From NCBI GenBank assembly GCA_922989275.2, contig OV277868.1, positions 54,248,216 to 54,312,215 on the forward strand: a stretch of DNA of 64,000 nt, written 5' to 3'. Source of the DNA: Gari tellinella (taxonomy: Eukaryota > Mollusca > Bivalvia > Cardiida > Psammobiidae). The translations under genes were made by a program, and so were the position numbers. The first letter of the stretch is position 1; each line of letters begins with the position of its first letter. The notes under the pieces were generated by a model. The model saw nothing but the letters and a program-made list of their open reading frames with translations. It did not search any database and was not told the origin of the DNA. Of this stretch, positions 23,243-34,630 are shown piece by piece.

Positions 23243-24249
23243 AAATGAAACAAATGTTATTTGTAAAGGTTTAGTATACTGTATAGGCCGATTTTTCCAC
23301 CTGACAGGGCGAAGCTAACCTTTGGCAATGATAAACGAATTTACTTTTGATGTTAGGGGTGGTAGGTATACATTTGTAGTTTCGATTTATATCGTTATTG
23401 TCCGATACTTCCAACATGGAGAAACATAATTTATGCGTACACCAACATGGAGAAACATAATTTATGCGTACATCCATATTATTATATCCACGTGAAAATG
23501 ATATATACAGACTGAGTGCTGTTGTAGGAGCACATTTGTCTCGGAACACATTTGTCTCACGAGGTGAGACCGATGTGCTCGTAAACATTCATATTTATGA
23601 CAAATTGGAAATGAGACAGATGTGTTCGACACACAAAGGAAAGGACACTCGAAGCACATTTGTCTCACATTCTATCATAAATTAATCCCGAACGTTTAAC
23701 AGACCTTAAAGAGCCAGACAGCACTGGTGATGCAGAAACAGACAATGATCTGAGAGAGAAGCATTGGCTCAAAGAAATCAAGAAAACGGCACAAAGTCCG
23801 TTCCAACACAACTGTTACCGTTACACATACAAATACAAATGGTTAAATATTGCTTAAGTGATCCCTCATTTAGATTTGTTTAAGAAAGGACACATTAGCG
23901 TTTAAGGCTACTGTTTAGAATAATGAACGTCCAGCGAGCACAAATCCAAATTAGCTCCAATGTTATGAGTCACATTCCAAAACCCATAAGTGTCAGAAAT
24001 CTTTCGAGAACTGTTGGACGAAAAGTGGATTGCTGTTAGAAATAAATAAAAGAATTCATAAGAAACAGGAAATGGTTTAATGCTTAGCTTTTTCTTAGAG
24101 TGTGTTGTATTGGTTGTTATGAAATCACAAATACCCAGTACTGCATAATTTTGGATCGAAATGATAGTTTTAGTTATTGATTGACTGCAACTGTCGTATT
24201 AACATACCATAATAGTTTGCCATTTGAACTGCCATTTAAGCTCACTAGA

Positions 24250-25160
24250 GCACAAAGTGCCCAAGATGAGCTTTTGTGATACCTACTATGTACGTCGTCT
24301 GTCGTCCGTCTGTCCTTCAACAAATGCAAACAACTTCACAGGTTAGCCAACCTTAAACAGAAGCATCAGTAACGTGGGGAATGAAAATTTGTTAAAAGAA
24401 AATGGATGAGATCATTTGTCTGTTTTCATGGATGGCAACCGTGCACGATATCTAGAAATATTGTCTTCTCCGAATGCACTGGTCCAATACCAAATTGATT
24501 TTGACCAAATTGTTTTCAATCAATATACATGTACTTTAAAAGTTGTTCAAAAAGTTTGATCCGTTTAAAACATGGATGCCAGAGGGAGTGTTTATTTCCG
24601 TGTTCGGTACTACTGAATTAAAAGTTTAGGACCCTCTAGAAGTTGTATTTTTGGTGGTATCTATTTTGCGATTTGTTCAGTATTATATCTTTGATAACAT
24701 TTATGCTATAAATGAATATAGGTTATGTATTCATCATAAGGTAGGCCAGTAATTCAAATTTCAGAATAAGCCTTTGACCACTCCATGGGCCATATTTCAG
24801 CCCAATTGTCTTGAAACTTACTTAGAACAATCACCTACACAAAAGCTAGGCATTGTATGAATATGGGCTACATACGATTCAAAAGTAGGTCAGAAGGTCA
24901 AATCATAGAAAAACTCCTACATATTTAGCCGCAAAATCGGAAACCTTTCTTAGAATGACTACGTTGATGAAATATGGGCATTGTAATAATATGAATTAAA
25001 TGGAGTCAAAGAGTGGGTAAGTAAGAGGTCAAATTGTATGAAAAACTTTAGAGTTCTCTAGGGTCCGCACTTGCTGCCTGTAATAAATCAAATTTTATTT
25101 CTCTGGTGACCGCCTCAGGGACTCATGACCCTTGTGTTTGTTTCTTGGTTTTGATGTGTT
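24250..25160. repeat. Dispersed non-coding repeat, about 0.9 kb
   Basis: Starts CCCAAGATGAGCTTTTGTGA, soon followed by GTCGTCTGTCGTCCGTCTGT, and ends GACTCATGACCCTTGTG. The GTCCGTC-rich edge and the 'autocorrelated' middle look like the long non-coding repeats common in bivalve genomes. Family recall is from memory. Confidence 0.45.
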
Positions 25161-25218
25161 CAGTAAAAATTCAGTTAAAGGTACCCATTTTATACTATAT
25201 CAAATTTACCAGATATTC

Positions 25219-25248
25219 ATGTTATCATGTTTCTCAACATGATAACAT
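25219..25248. repeat. Perfect hairpin, 11-bp stem
   Basis: ATGTTATCATG, 8-base loop, CATGATAACAT. It sits at the start of a further repeat-like segment (ACTGCTTTGTCTATCCC, then TCCGTCCGTTTG). Confidence 0.7.
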
Positions 25249-26164
25249 AATATTCTGACTGCTTTGTCTATCCCTCTCTCCGTCCGTTTGCCACAGCATG
25301 ACCCCAACATTTTAGGAACACAACTCATGAACTCAATAACGAAAGTGTGTCAGAGTATAATAAAGACAAGGGTTCGTTTTCAAAATGAGTGAACTGGGAA
25401 ATATTGCACTTTGTAAGATATTTTTTGAATGTAGAAACAGTTTTACAATGCAGTTTTTATTCATAAACAACGCGTAGTGTTTTTACCTATTTGGACCCTA
25501 AAACTTTTGCTCTCATTTTTGTATGAAATCAATTTGTTTTTTTTAATTAAACAAACGAAACATTGCTAAGTATTGTTTAAAAAGCACCAAAAGTAATTTA
25601 CAGTATTCTTTATAATAAAGGTTACAATTATGCCCGTCCGTATATCATCAGTTATAACTTTTCTGTGTTTTCTGTATCTATAAATAGCGTTTTTACGTCA
25701 CTTCCGGTCCCTGTCTCTGCATAACAATCATATATTAACTGAAAGAATATTCCTGTTCTGCATATCACAGATTTTGATAAAAGCATTAACAAACTCATTA
25801 ATAACAACTGACATGGGGTAAAACGGCCCATCTCAATTCTAATATCTTGGAAAAATATGAGACAAATGTGTTTGTATTTCTTAAAAAAAGACATGAGACA
25901 AATGTGCTTTGTTGTCCCTTGGAAATTTTGATAAGGACACATTTATCACACAAATGCATTTTTTCGGTAAGACATTTGCGGTCCCATTTGTCTCACGTGA
26001 GGCAAATGCGACCGCATCGGTCTTACGTAAGACAAATGTGTTCCGAGACAAATGTGCTCCTACAGTGCTCCCTCTCTACAAAACACCCAATGGAAGACAA
26101 AGATTGCGTGTGTTGTTCGGAGAGAGTTGTTATAGGAGGGAAAATTAAGATTTTGCTTACATCT

Positions 26165-26231
26165 GCAAACAGCATGAATTCAGATCAGACGCCGCGCAAC
26201 GCGGCGTCTGGTCTGGATTTAAGCTGTTTGT
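26165..26231. repeat. Alpha palindrome inside the composite
   Basis: CAAACAGCATGAATTCAGAT, then CAGACGCCGCGCAACGCGGC and its complement. The preceding CAGTGCTCCCTCTCTACAA (26064) resembles the P3 terminus after TA, so this is probably a P3 element nested in the composite. Confidence 0.6.
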
Positions 26232-26414
26232 CATTCTTCATTATACATGTATTACTTTTGTCAAAATGTCCACTAATATGTAATCCTGGAAAGAAACGGC
26301 AAACGACAACGGTAAATTCCAATTACAAAAGAGCGTGCTGTAGCCTCCAAAGTTGAAATGCAAACGCCCCCATCGAAACTCCGCCCTGCCAGGTCAATAT
26401 AATCGGCCTATACA

Positions 26415-26860
26415 TGTGTCAGTTACATCAGTGAGAATGTATTACATTATTGAAAAGCTCCTGCTAACATGTGGGACGACTGTGTGTCCTTATAGCAAAG
26501 TGTGAGACAGTTTCGTGCTTGGAATGCCAATATATCAGTGCAGCATGTTATTGCACTGATTGCAGATGACAGAAACACTGTATCACCATGACAACGATTT
26601 TAACTAACATCAGTGGCAACATACCGTGTAGCCATTGAAGTATGTCCATGTATCATACATCTGGTACAAGATATTGATTCAATCCATGAAACAAATTTTG
26701 CGACTTATTAAACACATTCAAAATCTGTAACAAGTGTATATTTGTCCTTTTATGAACTGAAGATATGTCAACAGTACATTTTTGCCATGCAAATACATGT
26801 AATGTGCATCAACATCAGATGGCTCCTAAATGAGTATCTGATAATGGTCTGAACTGTTTG
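26415..26860. other. Nothing recognised
   Basis: No gene, palindrome or named family seen. Confidence 0.4.
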
Positions 26861-28968
26861 CTACCTTGTAATATATTGTTAGAATTAACTCTAAATATGT
26901 TGTAAAAGCACAACATGAGGGTGCCAATGCTCGTCTGATTTTGAAGAAAATATAGTCAAATTACGTCAAAGGGTATAAGGTCACTGTCAATAAGTATTTT
27001 GGTATGTCTGGATAGGACTTGTTTGGATGAATATGCATACCATAAAGGAAGGTCGTAAATGATAAATTGGAAGTTGTATCCATCGTTCAGATTTTGGACG
27101 ATGATGACGACAATCGCGATGCGGATGCCGGGTGACGACAATAGCTCGAGTTAACAAGCTGTGAATACACTATGCCCCAGATGTGACTTTGACAACTAAA
27201 TGACCTTGGCCTTTGTCCGGCTTTATCAAAATTGTACTGAGCACAAGAATGTTTTCGAGTTAACTCGAGTACAAATGCAAACAAGAAGCGTGTCCCAGAT
27301 ATACGAAAGCCCCAAATGGCGCAGGGAGAGCAATCCAGACTTTCCTATGAAAACCGTTTTGAGTGAGAGAGTGGTAACTGTCGTGGAGCGCTATAAAAGC
27401 ACCATTTTGAGGAATTCAAGGGCTATCACTTCAAAGGGCCTAATGTGAATTGGCTCCGCTGGTTATCGAACTTGGTTTCCATTTTATAACAACAAACGTT
27501 TCAGAAGGTTTGGTGAAGATCAGATGAAAAGCAATGTGTTTGTGAAACACAAATGCCCCCAGCCAGCATATGCCCGATCATGTAATGCTTATTTGCAAAA
27601 GCAGGTTAAAATTCAAGGTCGCATGATGAAAAAAAACACAGGCATAGTTAAAAAGTCTTAACACAAGAAAGATACTATGTACATACAAGGTATGGAGGCT
27701 CTAGGCCTACTGGTTCAAATATTATATACATTTAAAGATTTTTACAAAGGTAGGGCAAAGGTCAAATTCAAGGGGTAAACAATGTTGGTGTGGTCGGAAA
27801 GGTCTTGGCACAGGGAAGAAAAATGCCAAGTTTAAAAGGCCCATGTACAATGATGCAATAGTTATAGCCAAGGTTAAGGTTTTTTGTTAACATTTGATTA
27901 AAAAGGTCAAAGGTCAAGTTCTCATGGTCTACTGGTTCAAATGTTATAGACATTTAATTATTCTTTTACAAAAGTATGTCAAAGTCAGGTCACAAAGGCT
28001 GGTGTGGTTACAAAGGTCTCGACACAAGGAAGACACATGCCAAGTATAAAAGGGCCATGTCCAATAATGCAAGAGTAATAGCCAAGGTTATGGTTTTTTA
28101 TTAAAGTTTGATTAAATAGGTCAAAGGTCAAGTTCACATGGTCAAAACATTGATATGGTTGGAAAGGTCTTGACACTAGAAATATACATACCAAATATGA
28201 AAGCCCTATGCCTACTGGTGCAAATGTTAAAGCCAGTGTATCGTGCAAACCGAGTGACCCAGCAACAACAAACCCCGTCGGTGCAAAGCTTAAGCTCACA
28301 CCAAGAGATGTTTGTTGCGCTATATAATTGACTCTACTTCCCAACATACAACGGTTTGGGAAGCCTCATTTGCATATACCAACGTACTACGTACGTTACA
28401 CCAGTTACAGGTTTTTGGTTAAAGTTCGATTAAATAGGTCATAGGTCAAGTTCCTTCTAGTACTTCCACGGCTTTGGTTAATGTTAAGTTCTGCATATTT
28501 GACTCTAATTATGACCTTGACCTTATGTGAACTGAGCTCAAGAGCTACTTCAGTTGAGTGCACACACCAAATATGAAGTCTTTTTTACATGTAGTTTTTT
28601 GCAAATGTAAAATTCAGTCTATTTGACATTTATAAGACATCTAACTGACTTTGATCTTTGTGGGACATGACATAATTTGTACAGAGCTCAAGAGTGTCCT
28701 GAGTTGACAACACATGCCAAATATCAAGTCTCTATCACATGTAGTTTTAAAGTTATGGCCATCGTTAAAGTTGTGCACAGACACACAGACCAAAAACAAT
28801 ATGCCAATGACTACTAGTAAGTTTTGTGGCAGTATAAAATGGACTAGACTCAATGGAAACTAATATTGTCCAGAAAACTTCTGCAATACATGTATTTGAA
28901 ATCAAAAAGAAAATTTGAAAAATCTTTGTATCCCTTTGTTCATGGACAATACAACTATAACACGAACA
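26861..28968. repeat. Dispersed repeat with about 190-bp internal units
   Basis: Recurring AGGTCAAAGGTCAAGTTC, TGGTGTGGTNNNAAAGGTCT, GACACAAGGAAGACACATGCC and AATGCNANAGTNATAGCCAA near 27770-28200, with related parts to 28830. Reads as tandem, diverged units of a long non-coding repeat. Open frames here come from it. Confidence 0.55.
28237..28400. mobile_element. Small unclassified MITE, 4-bp duplication CCAG
   Basis: TGTATCGT at the left and ACGTTACA at the right (one mismatch), with CCAG at 28233-28236 and 28401-28404. It interrupts the long dispersed repeat. The interior holds an imperfect palindrome around CTTAAG. Minus-strand sequence has ATGCAAAT and a TATATA stretch, probably by chance. 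Confidence 0.55.
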
Positions 28969-30042
28969 AGAGCCCCATGGGGCATATTTCGCTCACCTGA
29001 GAATAGCTGAAAAATTGAGATCATGATTTATGTACAGGACAGGGTCATTTTTTTACCCGAGGAGCATTATCAAAATTGAACTATCTTGATAGAGGACCTG
29101 TAGATGATGCTTTATGCCAAATATCTAAGATCAGTGTACTAGGGTTTTAGAAAAATTTTTTTTTATAAGTTTCCATTGAAAAAATCTATTTTTAGCTCCT
29201 GTGACCTACATATGCAACAGACTGGAACCATTTAACAAAATAGGTAAAGGACATCTATCAGTGTCACCATGCCGAATATCAAAGCTCTGTCCATATTGGT
29301 TTCAGAGGAGAAGATGTTTGAAAATTTCACCATATAACTCAATGTAAAACTTTTACCCCCGGGGTGCGGCCAATTTTGACCCCAGGGGCATAATTTGAAC
29401 AAACTTGATAAAGGACCCTATGTGCCATATATCTAAGGTATGGCCCTTGTAGTTTCAGACAAGAAGATTTTTTAAGTTTTAATTGAATAATCTATTTCTA
29501 GCTCCGGTGACCTAGGTATGCAACCGACCAGAACCATTTGAACAAAATAGGTAAAGTACATCTAGAAGTGTCACCATGCCAAATATCAAAGCACTGGCCA
29601 AATTAGTTTCAGAGAAGAAGACGTTTGAAAATTTCACTAAATAACTCTATGTAAAACTGTGACCCCAGGGGTGGGGCCAATTTTGACCCCAGAGGCATAA
29701 TTTGAACAAACTTGAAAGAAGACCTGTAGATGATGCTATGTGCCATATATCTAAGCTCTGGCTCTTGTAGTTTCAGACAAGAAGATTTTTTAAGATTCCC
29801 TTATTTTTTCACTTTGGTTGCCTTGGCAACAACCAGAGTTCTACATTGTTTTAATTCTTTGAACAAATTTGAAACAGCTTGACCCAAGAACATTCCTGTA
29901 AAGTTTGGTTGAAATCTGTCAAGCGGTATAGGAGATGTCATTTGAATCAATTGTTAACGACAACGCACAACGGACAACGCACGACGACGGACACAGGGCC
30001 ATCCCAATAGCTCACCTTGAGCTTTTGGCTCAGGTGAGCTAA
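28969..30042. repeat. Dispersed repeat ending in a hairpin (family I), full-length-like
   Basis: Starts GAGCCCCATGGGGCATATTT, CGCTCACCTGAG and ends CTCACCTTGAGC, TTTTGGCTCAGGTGAGCTAA. The interior has about 2.5 units of roughly 300 bp, each with GACCCCAGGGGCATAATTTG and TAGTTTCAGACAAGAAGATT. No coding. The terminal hairpin followed by CTAA is reminiscent of non-autonomous Helitrons, but the 5' end and insertion site were not confirmed. Confidence 0.6.
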
Positions 30043-30126
30043 AAACAATGATGTCAGAGTTATGGCCTTTGCCAATGGCACTTCCTCTCATTAGGCTCTT
30101 TCCAAATACATTTGTATGCAATTTCA

Positions 30127-30629
30127 TTTTACCCATTACCCCAAAGCCTGTTTCTAGTTTTGAAAATAAGTGGCCACCTAAAGCAGGTTGAAAGTAAAGC
30201 AGAATGCGCCTTAACCCTTTACCCCATGGTCTGTTTCTAGTATTGAAGGTATATGACAACTTAAAGCAGGTTGAAAGTAAAGCAGAATGTGCCTTAAGGT
30301 AAATTCTGCTTTAAATTCAGCCTGTTTTAAGCTTTTATCTTCTAGAATTAAGAAAATATTTCTTAGGGCTCATTTTCATGACTGTAAGATGGGAACTATT
30401 TTCTTCATTGGATGAATAAATTAAATGTGCTAAAAGGCGCTTCTATGTGGGGAAGGGTTAAGGCACACCCGCTTTACTTTAAAACTGCTTTAAGCTACCA
30501 TCTACTATAATATAGAAACTTATTTCTTATCTTACATTTACATGACTGTATCAAGCGGAATTATATTCTTTAGTGGAGGAATAAATTAAAGACCTAAAAA
30601 TGCATATTTTTATAGGGTGATTGGGTTAA
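30127..30629 (+). mobile_element. Family A MITE (outer copy)
   Basis: Left ACCCATTACCCCAAAGCC, right TGATTGGGTTAA (TTAA 30626-30629). Its gamma core is split exactly at the central GCCTTAAGGC by a second family A copy. Confidence 0.8.
30211..30461 (+). mobile_element. Family A MITE nested in the core of another A copy
   Basis: TTAA at 30211-30214 and 30458-30461. The flanks AGAATGCGCC and GGCACACCCGC rejoin as the outer copy's palindrome centre. Its own core is also palindromic though worn. Confidence 0.88.
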
Positions 30630-30924
30630 CAAACATCAGTATTTATGGGGGAATGGGTTTTTAATTAGATTATCTCCTGGACAAGAAAAAATTACAAGAC
30701 ATACAGATAACTCTGATAAAACCAATATTAAACATATGTATAAATATGGCATAAGACATAATTACATAACTGTCAGTGGATCACCTCCAGATCCTGTTTC
30801 TCTAAGTATGAAGCAGACTGAACCATTTCTAAACTTTAGCAGACAACATGTCCAGCAGACAGTTCTGTTGGTGTACAACAGCTGACCTGAGGTCAGTTAT
30901 GCAATTCTGCCACTAGCTGGAAAC

Positions 30925-31125
30925 TTAACTCTTATAATGCTGAATTGATGTCTGCTATACATATTGTACGTGAATTTTGCAAAGCAAATCATACCTTACA
31001 TTTTCTAAATTAAAAAAACTATGTAAGTAAATGGCAAATAGTTTGGAGCCAGATTAGATGCAGCCTAATGTAGCATCTGACCTGGATCCAAACTGTTTGC
31101 AAATATAGGTGATTTACTATAAGGG
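30925..31125. mobile_element. Family C-like MITE, old
   Basis: Alpha core recognisable but diverged (GTTTGGAGCCAGATTAGATG, GCATCTGACCTGGATCCAAA). Terminal TTAACTCTTATAATGCTG at about 30927. Confidence 0.5.
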
Positions 31126-31199
31126 TGCTTGAAACCCTGCTTAAACCTCCAGTAAAACCTGAATAAAGCGGCAATGAATCCTGCATAAAGCGGCAATGA

Positions 31200-31562
31200 A
31201 AAAATCCCTATGGTGAATCCCTATGGTCAGTTTTAGTTTTGATATTAACAATTTTGAGAGAGAATCACCAGGAGATACTAAAAAACAAATATCAAAGCTG
31301 TGGGCCTAGCAGTTTTTTACAAGAAGATTGTTTAAAGTTTTTCACTTTTTTAAATAAATTACAATAAGTAGTCCACTTGAAAGTTTCATTTTAACAATTT
31401 CTGTAGAGAAGCATCCAAGGAACACGGTGAGCATTTTAGTTTTCCCCTCAGACTCACGGTTTCAGAAGAGATGTCGCTTGAAGTAAATTTGAACGGACGG
31501 ACAGACGGACGACGGACGATCACAACAGCTCACCTTGAGCCTTCGGCTCAGGTGAGCTAAAA
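31200..31562. repeat. Family I repeat, 3' part
   Basis: Shares ACAAGAAGATTGTTTAAAG with the copy at 28969 and ends with GACGGACGGACAGACG-like sequence, AGCTCACCTTGAGCC and TTCGGCTCAGGTGAGCTAA. Confidence 0.6.
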
Positions 31563-31816
31563 AGAAATATCAGACATATGGCTGGTTTGCAGGATAACAG
31601 ACATGTAGAAAGCTCTTAACCTTTACTGCATAGCCTGTTAATAAATTTGAAGACAGGTTGCCACTTAAAGCAGGTTGAAAGTAAAGGAGAAGGCACATTC
31701 TGCTTTATTTTCAGCCTTCTTTGAGTTATCATTTGCTAAGATATAGGAAATATTTCTTATGGTGCATATTCATGACTGTATAAATTTGAAATATTTTCTT
31801 CAGGGTATGAATTAAT

Positions 31817-32524
31817 CAGAGCACCAGATAAGGGTAGTTTTTCCCGTCAATGATCACGTGCTTGAAATGCAGTACTCTTATCGGCCAATGGCCTAGACTG
31901 GCGTTCTGTTATTTTTTCACATCAATCTTGTGAGTGTAAACCTGGCAAAACATTGAGATGCAGTCTATGTCATCATTTCTAAATTTAGCATGTGGGAAAG
32001 TCTGTTTACGAAAGATGTTAAGTCAGAATCGGTGTATACACTTGTCTCTGGTTAAGTGAATACTGTACAGTGGAGAATGTGTTATCCTGTTTACGCTAAA
32101 ACTATTATTTGCAGTGCAAACAATTTGGAGCCAGATCAGACGCCGGGTAACCCGGCGTCTGATCAGGCTCCAAACTCTTTGCCACCAAGATAAACATGAA
32201 ATATCAGAATTGTCCAAAAGTTGTTCTTTTCTACGTTTTAGTGTTTTGCGTTTGCGTACGTTTGCGTTTAAACGGGAAAGAATAACAGATTCTCCACTGT
32301 ACCCCACACAAAACTTTAACCTGCGACGGAATATCTTTTTTAAAGATATTTCTTGTTCAAAAACTAAAATCTTTATTTCTGAATTAAACCCTATGGTGTC
32401 ACTACTCATTAGAATCGTCTCTTTGAGACGATTCTAATGAGTAGTAACACCATAGGATTTGGTGCTAAAAAGAGTGAGAAAATGTTGCACTTGTTGAAAT
32501 AACTACCTCTTATCTGGAGCCCTG
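31817..32524. mobile_element. Family E element, 6-bp duplication ATTAAT, inside A
   Basis: CAGAGCACCAGATAAGGG starts after ATTAAT (31811-31816); TTATCTGGAGCCCTG ends at 32524 before ATTAAT (32525-32530). Delta palindrome at about 32391-32456. It carries about 230 bp of extra sequence and a family K element. Confidence 0.8.
32068..32299. mobile_element. Family K MITE, innermost
   Basis: CAGTGGAGAATGTGTTATCC after TA (32066-32067) and GATTCTCCACTG before TA (32300-32301). Alpha core GATCAGACGCCGGGTAACCC at about 32118-32182 is near perfect. Confidence 0.85.
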
Positions 32525-32892
32525 ATTAATTTAAGGGTTACAAATGCATATCTACGGGGTAATGGGTAAACAGGGCTTTCAACTTTACTACTGTGGTTCA
32601 AAGGGACTTACTCCATGTTTACTTCATCTCAGAACCTACATTTGGCATATGGTATAGACAAAATAATAACTGAAGTCATCCAATTTTTAGAAAAATTTAT
32701 TGATAAGAGATCTAAACCTCTCCTCACAAATACAAATTCTTGAACAAGAACAGCAAATCATCCAAAGTACGGACCATAAATTGGTAAGAAGTACAATAAA
32801 GAGCGAGAACTGGATCTAACAGAGGTAATTCCCACTATTACAACCAAACAACCAAAACAAAACTTCACTTAAAGTACTAAAGAAATATAGAT

Positions 32893-33038
32893 TCTTAAAA
32901 CAAGATTAAAGTAAAGCAGAAAGCTTCCTTTTGGAAGCTTTCTGCTTTACTTCAATCTTGCTTTAAGCAGATACATGCCTTTAAATTTAACAAAGAAAGG
33001 AATCATTGTTTTGAGAGGTTGTAATAGTGGTTTTACTG
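32893..33038. mobile_element. Family P1 MITE, left end lost
   Basis: Palindrome at about 32901-32968 (AAGTAAAGCAGAAAGCTTCC) and the right end GAGAGGTTGTAATAGTGG, TTTTACTG before TA. Confidence 0.6.
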
Positions 33039-33077
33039 TAATTTAACTTTCTGCATGCAAACAATGTAGATCATCAG

Positions 33078-33269
33078 CAGGGCTCCAGATAAGGGAAGTA
33101 TTTCAAAAACTAAAATCTTTATTTCTGAATTAAACCCTATCGTGTCACTACTCATTAGAATCGTCTCTTCGAGACGATTCTAATGAGTAGTAACACCATA
33201 GGTTTGGTGGTAATATGAGTGAGAAAATATTGGATTTGTTCAATTTACTCCCTCTTATCTGGAGCCCTG
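33078..33269. mobile_element. Family E MITE, duplication CATCAG
   Basis: CAGGGCTCCAGATAAGGGAA to CTTATCTGGAGCCCTG, flanked by CATCAG (33072-33077, 33270-33275). Delta palindrome at about 33138-33203 nearly perfect. Confidence 0.92.
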
Positions 33270-33428
33270 CATCAGTAATTAATCTTTGATAGGATCTGCC
33301 ATGCCTGGTACAAGATAACTTACATGTACCACATATTCAGTAGCCAACCCATACCCAGTTTTCATTGACTGGGATTTTGTAAATACAGGGCAGAAGACAT
33401 TATTCGTTAAAAAAACCTGATTGTGCTG

Positions 33429-33628
33429 AAAAAAATCTGTCCATTGCAAGCTGTTTGGAGCCAGATCAGACGCCGGGTAACCTGGTATCTGTTCAGGTTC
33501 AAGACTGTCTGTCACTCACATAAAATTAAATTGTTATAATTGTCAAAAGTTGTCATTTTCTACATATCACTGAATTGCATTTATGTTAAATTATGTTTAA
33601 ACAGGAAATAATAATGTTTTCTCCACTG
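33429..33628. mobile_element. Family K MITE, diverged
   Basis: Alpha core GATCAGACGCCGGGTAACCT (33465-33484), right terminus TTTTCTCCACTG. Left end unclear. Confidence 0.55.
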
Positions 33629-33650
33629 TTACTGAATGATATTATTTACA

Positions 33651-33814
33651 CAGAGCTACAGATAAGGGAAGTATTTCAAAAACTTAAATCTTTATTTCTG
33701 CATTAAATCCTAGTATGGTGTTACTACTCATAGTTACACCATAGGATTTGGTGCTAAAATAAGTGAGAAAATGATGGAATTTGTTCATTTTACTCCCTCT
33801 TAACTGGAGCCCTG
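33651..33814. mobile_element. Family E MITE, duplication TTTACA
   Basis: CAGAGCTACAGATAAGGGAA to TTAACTGGAGCCCTG with TTTACA on both sides (33645-33650, 33815-33820). Most of the delta core is deleted. Confidence 0.88.
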
Positions 33815-34312
33815 TTTACAATTAACATGCAGAATGTTTGGAGTTTAATATTTGTAGAGTTGTACAGTCAGTATGTTGGTCTAGTCAAGTTTGTCCAAGA
33901 GAAAAAGGGGCAGCTTCACAACATTACTGTGTTGACCTAGATCACCTGTATCAATTCAGGAAGCATCTCATCTGTGTCTGCACAATCGTTGTAGAGAACA
34001 AACTTTTTGTTTGACTTACAACAAAGACAAAATGTAGCAGTTATTAAGATGCACAGGTTGATCTAGGTCGCATTTTTCTGCAATGTTAAAGGCGCCCCCT
34101 TCTTTCAGCCTGCCTAAACAGTTATATGTCTCAAGAACTTAGCCCATTATCTCATAAATATGCCTTTTTTTCCTTTTATTTTCTGAACTTAAGAAAATAG
34201 TTCCTCTATATTTCAGATTCAGATTATGTTTGGAAACACAGACTGTTCTATTGTCTTCTGTCCTTTCCCCATGGTAGGACTCATAAATATCAATTGCAGT
34301 TTTTAACTTAAA

Positions 34313-34592
34313 TTTTGATTTGATTTGATTTGATTTTACGTCGCTTTCAACAGTATTTCAGTCATATCGCGACGTCCAGCTAATTACAGGTGGAGGAAGA
34401 CCCCAGAAGCCCTTTATGCATGTTTCAGGCACAAATCGGCAACTGGGTAGAACCACCGACCTTCCGCAAGCCAGCTGGAAGGCTTCCCCACATGAAAAAT
34501 CCGAACGACCCTACTGGGATTCGAACTCACAGCGGTGAGGAGCTTAGTGATGTAAGTCACTGTGACTATACCACTAGGCCATGGAGGCCCCC
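34313..34592 (-). mobile_element. tRNA-derived SINE, full length
   Basis: Minus-strand box A TGGCCTAGTGG (34581-34571) and box B GAGTTCGAATCCC (34528-34516). Then the central block with CTTCCAGCTGGCTTGCGGAA and GGTCGGTGGTTCTACCCAG, ATGACTGAAATACTGTTGAA and an (AAATC)n tail at 34313-34340. Exact 11-bp target duplication TTTAACTTAAA at 34302-34312 and 34593-34603. The central block resembles the Meta-type domain of molluscan SINEs (recall). The best copy in the window. Confidence 0.93.
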
Positions 34593-34630
34593 TTTAACTT
34601 AAAGAATGTAGGACTTCTCAGTAGATAAGT

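Larger units (their letters stand above)
23280..26414. repeat. 3.1-kb composite bounded by inverted repeats
   Basis: Left TGTATAGGCCGATTTTTCCA followed by CCTGACAGGGCG (23280-23311) is inverted at the right as CGCCCTGCCAGG, then TCGGCCTATACA (to 26414). A second inverted block lies inside: GGAGCACATTTGTCTCGGAA (23528) against its complement ending at about 26061. The motif CACATTTGTCTC or its complement occurs about eight times. Either one large foldback element or two related insertions facing each other. No open frame of note. Confidence 0.55.
31616..32570 (+). mobile_element. Family A MITE, outermost of a three-level nest
   Basis: Starts TTAACCTTTACTGCATAGCC; the right end ACGGGGTAATGGGTAAA is displaced to 32570 by the E element inside it. 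The gamma core is partly deleted. Confidence 0.75.

Noticed and set aside
25847..26356. 169-codon open frame
   Set aside because: It is a reading through CACATTTGTCTC motif repeats and an alpha palindrome; composition follows the repeats, not a protein family.
28237..28400. Small-RNA gene with octamer, SPH-like and TATA elements
   Set aside because: Element spacing is not typical, there is no T-run terminator, and the boundaries fit a MITE with a CCAG duplication better.
34516..34581. Functional tRNA gene
   Set aside because: Boxes A and B are present, but the acceptor and anticodon stems are not formed and the sequence continues into a SINE body and tail with a target duplication.
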